From Micromonospora sp. AMSO31t (GTDB taxonomy: Bacteria; Actinomycetota; Actinomycetes; Mycobacteriales; Micromonosporaceae), in NCBI RefSeq assembly GCF_008868175.1, contig NZ_WBKT01000057.1, positions 1 through 33,178 on the forward strand: DNA of 33,178 nt. The letters run 5' to 3'. The position numbers and the translations under genes were made by a program. Positions 30,223 through 33,178 of this stretch are shown here, piece by piece. The notes beneath the pieces were generated by a model. The model searched no databases and had not been told where the DNA came from. It saw only the letters and a list, made by a program, of their open reading frames with translations. The stretch's first letter is position 1, and every line of letters starts with the position of its first letter.

Positions 30223-32625
30223 TTAGGAGACGTTGACCGCGGTGTCGTCCACGACGAACGAGGTCTGCAGCGAGGAGTCCTCGGTGCCGGTGAACTTCAG
30301 GGTGACGGTCTGGCCGGCGTACGAGGCCAGGGAGAAGGACTTCTGGCTGTAGCCGCTCGCCTTGTTCAGGTTCGAGTAGGTGGCCAGGGTCGCCAGCACG
30401 CCGCCGGACGAGTTGAGCACCTGCACGGTCAGCTTGTCGTACTGGACGCTGCTCGTGCTCTCCGAGGAGTCGATGTGCAGCCAGAAGGTGAAGTTGTAGG
30501 AGGTGCAGCCGCTGGGCAGGCTCACCGACTGGGCCAGCGTGTCGGTGTGGGTGCTGCCGTAGCCGTCCAGCCAGGCGTTCCAGGTGCCGGTACGCGGCGG
30601 CTGGCCGCTGGAGCCGTACTGGCCGATGACGCCCGAGGTGGTCGACCAGCCCGTGTTGCCGGACTCGAAGCCCGGGTTGGCGAGCTTCTGGCCGGCGCCG
30701 GTGCAGCCACCGCCGGTGCCGTTCACGGTCAACGTGTAGGTGGCCGTCTTCGTGCCCGACGTCGCGCTGCCGCTGATCGACACCGAGTAGGTGCCGGCCG
30801 GCGTGCTCGCCGAGGTGGCGATGGTGAGCGTGGACGAGCCGTCCGAGGTCACCGAGGACGGGCTGAACGACGCGGTGGCGCCGGTCGGCAGGCCCGAGGC
30901 GGAGAACGTCACGGTCTGCGCGGTCCCGCTCGTGGTGGCGGTGGCGACGGTGGTGGAGACCGATCCGCCCGCGGTCACCGAGCCGGAGGTCGGGGAGAGG
31001 GAGACGGAGAAGTCGTTGCCGGTGGAGCTGCAGGGCGCGTCGTTGCCGGCCACGTTCACCGCGGTCCACGCCGCCTGGACGGTCTTGTACTCGGTGGAGC
31101 AGTTGCCGTACAGGTCGGTCGCCGCCTTGAGGGTGTAGGCCCGGGCGGTATTCGACGGGGTGGTGTTGTTGACGTACGAGGTGTTCGAGGTGAAGTACAC
31201 GTCGAGCGCCCGGTACCAGATCTTCTCGGCCTTGGCGCGACCGATGCCGGTCACGGCCGGCGCCGAACCGCAGACCGGCGACGTGCCGTACGCGGTGGAG
31301 CCGGTGCCCTCGGCGAGGTTGAAGTAGAAGTGGTTGGCCACCCCGGAGGAGTAGTGGACGTCCTTGTTCTTCGTGCTGGTGCTCCAGCAGGAGTCGGACG
31401 AGCCGTCCAGCGACGGGTTGTACATGTAGCGCAGCGGCGTACCGTTGCCGTTGATGTTGATCTTTTCGCCGACCTGGTAGTCACCCGGGTCGCTCGGCGC
31501 GGCGGCGTAGAACTCCACCATGTTGCCGAAGATGTCGCTGGTGGCCTCGTTGAGGCCGCCGGGCTCACCGGAGTAGACGAGGCCGGAGAGGGCCTCGGTG
31601 ACGCCGTGGCTCATCTCGTGACCGGCGACGTCGAGCGAGACCAGCGGGCGGGAGTTGCCCGAGCCGTCGCCGTAGGTCATCTGGGAGCCGTCCCAGAAGG
31701 CGTTGACGTAGTTGTTGCCGTAGTGCACCCGGCTCGGCACGCCCGCGCCGTTGCCGAAGATGCCGTTGCGGCCATGCGTGTTCTTGAAGTAGTCGAAGGT
31801 CTTCGCGGCGCCGAAGTGGGCGTCGACGCCGGCGGACTGCCGGTTCGAGTTGGCGCCATTGCCCCAGTTGTTGTCGGGGTCGGTGAAGGTGGTGCAGGTG
31901 CCTCCGGTGCTGTTGTTCATGTCGCAGGTGCGGCCGTTGCCGTGCGACGGGTCCACCATCTGGTAGGTGCTGCCGGAGAGCGTCGTGTCGATGCTGACCG
32001 TGCCGGTGTAGATGCCCTGGCCGCTGCCGACCACCATCTCGATCTCGTCGTAGGAGCCGATCACCTTGCCGGTGGTCGCGTCCGTGACGACGTGCAGCTT
32101 GGACGGCGTCTGCTTGTCCGCCTGCCAGCCGCTGGCGACGGTCTCCCAGGCCAGCCGGCCCCGGCCGGAGCTGGCGTCGACGAAGAGCTCCGGGGTGCCC
32201 ACCGAGGTGAGCGAGCCGGAGAACGCCTTGCGCGCGCTGGCCTTGGCCGCGGCCGAGCCCACCTTGGCGGTGGTGCCCAGCGTGAGCGGCGCGGCCAGGC
32301 CGACCGACGTCCCGGCCAGCGTCCCGTTCGGGGCGGTGTGGATGACGAAGTCCCCGCCGTAGACGCGCAGGCCGTGGTAGGTCCGGGCGTAGCGGGTGTG
32401 GGTGGCCCCGGAGGCGTCCACCTTCGTGCGGACGGCCTGGTACGCCTCCCCGGCGGCGCCCTGGACGGCACCGGGGTTGGCGCGGAGCAGGCTCGCCGCC
32501 CGGGCTGCGGCGGCGGACTCGGGGGACGGGGCGCTCGGGGTTGCCGCGTGCGCCGTGGTGGTGACGCAGGTCAGCACGCCGCTGGTGAGCAGCGCTGCGC
32601 TGACGGCGGCGAGGGATCTTTTCAC
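30223..32625 (-). CDS. Secreted M4 (thermolysin-like) metallopeptidase with C-terminal beta domains
   Basis: An 800-residue preproenzyme. Residues 1-~32 are a Sec signal (KRSLAAVSAALLTSGVLTCVTTTAHAA), followed by an FTP/PepSY propeptide (~45-195) and the M4 domain (~200-505). That domain has zinc motif HEMSH (336-340), GGLNEATSD (third ligand E360) and DVHYSSGVANHFYF (catalytic His region). A Ser/Thr-rich Ig-like domain (~515-610) and a jelly-roll C-terminal domain (~620-800, LANPGFESG ... FVVDDTAV) follow, probably for substrate binding. The GTG at 32625 is preceded by a perfect AGGAGG. It is divergent from an emfourin-like lipoprotein. Role: an extracellular neutral protease. Confidence 0.92.
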   Translation of the reverse strand: MKRSLAAVSAALLTSGVLTCVTTTAHAATPSAPSPESAAAARAASLLRANPGAVQGAAGEAYQAVRTKVDASGATHTRYARTYHGLRVYGGDFVIHTAPNGTLAGTSVGLAAPLTLGTTAKVGSAAAKASARKAFSGSLTSVGTPELFVDASSGRGRLAWETVASGWQADKQTPSKLHVVTDATTGKVIGSYDEIEMVVGSGQGIYTGTVSIDTTLSGSTYQMVDPSHGNGRTCDMNNSTGGTCTTFTDPDNNWGNGANSNRQSAGVDAHFGAAKTFDYFKNTHGRNGIFGNGAGVPSRVHYGNNYVNAFWDGSQMTYGDGSGNSRPLVSLDVAGHEMSHGVTEALSGLVYSGEPGGLNEATSDIFGNMVEFYAAAPSDPGDYQVGEKININGNGTPLRYMYNPSLDGSSDSCWSTSTKNKDVHYSSGVANHFYFNLAEGTGSTAYGTSPVCGSAPAVTGIGRAKAEKIWYRALDVYFTSNTSYVNNTTPSNTARAYTLKAATDLYGNCSTEYKTVQAAWTAVNVAGNDAPCSSTGNDFSVSLSPTSGSVTAGGSVSTTVATATTSGTAQTVTFSASGLPTGATASFSPSSVTSDGSSTLTIATSASTPAGTYSVSISGSATSGTKTATYTLTVNGTGGGCTGAGQKLANPGFESGNTGWSTTSGVIGQYGSSGQPPRTGTWNAWLDGYGSTHTDTLAQSVSLPSGCTSYNFTFWLHIDSSESTSSVQYDKLTVQVLNSSGGVLATLATYSNLNKASGYSQKSFSLASYAGQTVTLKFTGTEDSSLQTSFVVDDTAVNVS

Positions 32626-32796
32626 GGGCCCTCCTGAAGGGGGGAAGTTGTGACGGGGGTAGTCACTGATGTAGATATAGCGATACATCGAAGAACGTGA
32701 AAGGGTGCGAGCGCTTTCCTGCCGGAGACACTGACCGTTCGGACGATGCGACGGAACGTGTCGGAACCGGGTGGCCCCGCCGTGCGTCCGATCGGC
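32626..32796. promoter_or_regulatory. Divergent promoter region of the M4 peptidase and lipoprotein
   Basis: This AT-rich gap holds, for the peptidase, TTCACG and TATATC 16 nt apart on the minus strand (weak match). An inverted repeat GATGTA-N10-TACATC spans about 32667-32688. A GCGAGCGCTTTCC box with the AGCGCT core of LacI-family operators lies at 32707-32719. For the lipoprotein I see no clear promoter. Confidence 0.35.
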
Positions 32797-33178
32797 ATGA
32801 GAGCGACCCCCGTCGCGGCGACCCTCCTCGCCGCGCTCCTCACCCCGCTCGCCGGCTGCGCCCAGAACGGCGCCACCCCCGCGTCCGGCGGCCCGGCGCC
32901 GGCCACCGCCGCGCCGGTGGTGCTCACGAAGTCCGGCGGCATCGTCGGGCTCAAGGACACCGTCACGGTGCAGCCCGACGGCCGGTGGACCCGGGTCGAC
33001 CGGGCCGGCACCTCCCACACCGGCCGGCTCAGCGACGCCGACCTCGACCGCCTGCGTCAGCTCGCCACCGACTCGCGGCTGGCCGCCGAGGCCGCCGCCA
33101 CGGTCCCGGCCACCATGTGCGCGGACGCGTTCAGCTACCGGCTCACCGTCGGCCCGACCACCACCGGGTACGTGGACT
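32797..33178 (+). CDS. Lipoprotein with emfourin-like features (3'-truncated by window)
   Basis: 127 codons are visible. A lipoprotein signal peptide (MRATPVAATLLAALLTPLAGC, lipobox LAGC with Cys21) is followed by a Pro/Ala linker and a domain starting VVLTKSGGIVGLKDTVTVQPDGRW. That domain continues with GRLSDADLDRLRQLA and CADAFSYRLTVG. The order 'GGIxGl.....v', an L-s/d-L-x-x-L helix and 'D.F.Y.L.V' resembles emfourin-type M4 peptidase inhibitors. A secreted M4 peptidase is encoded divergently next door. The similarity is judged by eye, so the inhibitor role is a hypothesis. The C-terminal end lies outside the window. Confidence 0.7.
   Translation, partial: MRATPVAATLLAALLTPLAGCAQNGATPASGGPAPATAAPVVLTKSGGIVGLKDTVTVQPDGRWTRVDRAGTSHTGRLSDADLDRLRQLATDSRLAAEAAATVPATMCADAFSYRLTVGPTTTGYVD

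Noticed and set aside
30475..32637. 720-codon plus-strand frame opposite the M4 peptidase
   Set aside because: The minus-strand M4 protein has a signal peptide, zinc motif and perfect ribosome site; the opposite frame has none.
1..33178. CRISPR arrays, insertion sequences, rRNA or tRNA genes
   Set aside because: No regularly spaced repeats, transposase motifs or structural RNA signatures were recognised on either strand.

Overview
The window is a very GC-rich actinobacterial chromosome segment. GTG and TTG starts are frequent, and genes are packed in operons with ATGA/GTGA overlaps. Several genes start right at a TAnnnT -10 box, as expected for leaderless mRNAs. The family mix (a Cvn-type GTPase module, an actinobacterial gas vesicle cluster, DUF3263, DUF4032, MSMEG_6728-type and DUF5937/ArsR-type proteins) suggests Micromonosporaceae, probably Micromonospora or a close relative. 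That placement is inference. I saw no rRNA, tRNA, CRISPR array or intact insertion sequence.

Left part (1-4.65 kb, + strand): the tail of a CvnA-like sensor kinase, then roadblock, DUF742 and Ras-like GTPase genes (a complete cvnBCD module), an unrecognised gene, and a two-domain Cdc48-like AAA+ ATPase whose first ATPase domain looks catalytically degenerate. The AAA+ gene converges, with 12 bp between, on a ten-gene gas vesicle operon (4.67-9.98 kb, - strand). That operon reads, in transcription order, Y-like, Z-like (SRPBCC), gvpA, gvpF, gvpG, gvpO, gvpJ, gvpL, gvpS, gvpK. Upstream of it lies a close match to a SigB/SigF-type stress promoter.

Middle part (10.2-18.6 kb): a GNAT acetyltransferase, a PPM-type phosphatase, a DUF3263 protein and an ABC-2 exporter pair with a promoter embedded in palindromes, all on the - strand. 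Next is an amino-sugar locus: a DeoR regulator divergent from a SIS isomerase/deaminase - ROK kinase - nagA operon. Together these would phosphorylate, deacetylate and isomerise or deaminate N-acetylhexosamines.

Right part (18.6-33.2 kb): mostly single genes. These are an ArsR-like regulator divergent from a small secreted protein, a DUF4032 kinase-like protein, a PAP2 phosphatase, an APC permease, and a small lower-GC patch with an AlpA/excisionase-like gene and two mini-genes. They are followed by a TrkA-N channel-like protein with an odd pore loop, an MSMEG_6728-type protein, a CrtU-like flavoprotein, and an HNH endonuclease preceded by a possible leader peptide and an intrinsic terminator. 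The last genes are a crotonase lacking both catalytic glutamates and a large secreted M4 metallopeptidase, divergent from a lipoprotein with emfourin-like features that runs off the window.

The most interesting items are the HNH leader/terminator arrangement, the M4 peptidase-emfourin-like pair, the stress promoter of the gas vesicle operon, the half-dead AAA+ protein beside it, and the non-canonical pore and crotonase active sites.
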